NCBI RefSeq assembly: GCF_018224615.1
Contig: NZ_JAGTUK010000005.1
Span: 100,163-164,162, forward strand
Direction: 5' to 3'
DNA length: 64,000 nucleotides
Source: Microbacterium paraoxydans
GTDB lineage: Bacteria > Actinomycetota > Actinomycetes > Actinomycetales > Microbacteriaceae
Shown here: positions 63,856 to 64,000 of the stretch, one piece after another
Layout of the letters: each line of letters starts with the position of its first letter
Numbering within the stretch: the stretch's first letter is position 1
The notes under the pieces: model-generated
What the model saw: only the letters and a program-made list of their open reading frames with translations
The model's database searches: none
What the model was told of the DNA's origin: nothing
Made by a program: the position numbers and the translations under genes

Positions 63856-64000
63856 GTGAGGCGGTGTTGTCGGCGCGGAATGTGTCGATTGAGTATGAGG
63901 TGGATCCGCCGGTGCGGGCGGTGCGGGATGTGTCGTTGACTCTGCATCGGGGGGAGATTTTGGGGTTGGCGGGGGAGTCGGGGTGTGGGAAGACGACTCT
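63852..64000 (+). CDS. ABC transporter ATPase, DppD/OppD-like (3' truncated)
   Basis: The first 49 codons run off the window end. They encode NVSIEYEVDPPVRAVRDVSL and the Walker A GESGCGKTT, normal for oligopeptide-type ATPases. GTG 63852 overlaps the permease stop (GTGA). Every complete codon here ends in G or T, none in C or A, which is very unlike the C/G-ending codons of all neighbours. Confidence 0.9.
   Translation, partial: MSEAVLSARNVSIEYEVDPPVRAVRDVSLTLHRGEILGLAGESGCGKTT

Overview
This window is chromosomal DNA of a high-GC Gram-positive bacterium. The gene set (two WhiB regulators, MtrA-MtrB-LpqB, a PdtaS-type kinase beside WhiB1, DUF3499, an Rv3235-family protein, a SigH/RsrA-type pair, GlfT2) places it in the Actinomycetes. 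Gene order and the many leaderless genes suggest Microbacteriaceae, most likely Microbacterium or a close relative; that genus call is inference. Gene density is high, no gap exceeds about 190 bp, and I see no tRNA, rRNA, CRISPR array, phage or insertion sequence.

Region 1 (1-18.3 kb) is a cell-surface polysaccharide locus. It holds an acyl-group pair (SDR reductase, KAS III), two GT-B glycosyltransferases, UDP-GlcNAc 2-epimerase and a UDP-ManNAc-dehydrogenase-like enzyme (likely making UDP-ManNAcA), UDP-galactopyranose mutase, and an ABC-2 exporter. The exporter permease and ATPase are separated by a two-gene cassette (an unrecognised membrane protein plus a Nudix hydrolase) flanked by 23-bp direct repeats. 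Then come a minus-strand pair of GlfT-like galactofuranosyltransferases, galE, and two tandem, visibly paralogous polymerase/ligase membrane proteins. Together they point to a galactofuranose-containing glycan built on a lipid carrier and exported by a Wzm/Wzt-like transporter.

Region 2 (18.3-25.2 kb) is the conserved manA-whiB2 neighbourhood: manA, whiB2, a 1005-residue glycosyltransferase/membrane protein, DUF5719, a metallopeptidase-like protein without a recognisable HExxH, and DUF3499. Region 3 (25.2-31.5 kb) holds a MacAB-like ABC efflux operon, ahcY, and a divergent RDD/SpoIIM-like pair.

Region 4 (31.5-44.8 kb) has a minus-strand DUF58-MoxR-DUF4350-DUF4129-membrane-protein set, then mtrA-mtrB-lpqB, comF and hpf, then a coiled-coil protein and a PadR regulator. 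Region 5 (44.9-54.8 kb) holds secA, an aminotransferase, a MinD-like/SAF/HTH module of unknown role with two perfect DnaA boxes, an Rv3235-family protein, pdtaS and whiB1. Region 6 (54.8-60 kb) holds bcp, rsgA, aroA, a SigH/SigR-type sigma factor with its zinc anti-sigma factor, and an Eis-like acetyltransferase. Region 7 (60-64 kb) is the start of an Opp/Dpp-type import operon that runs off the window.

A feature seen throughout is a TAnnnT hexamer 5-9 nt (mostly 6-8) before the start codon, which is the layout of leaderless transcription. I used it to choose many start codons.
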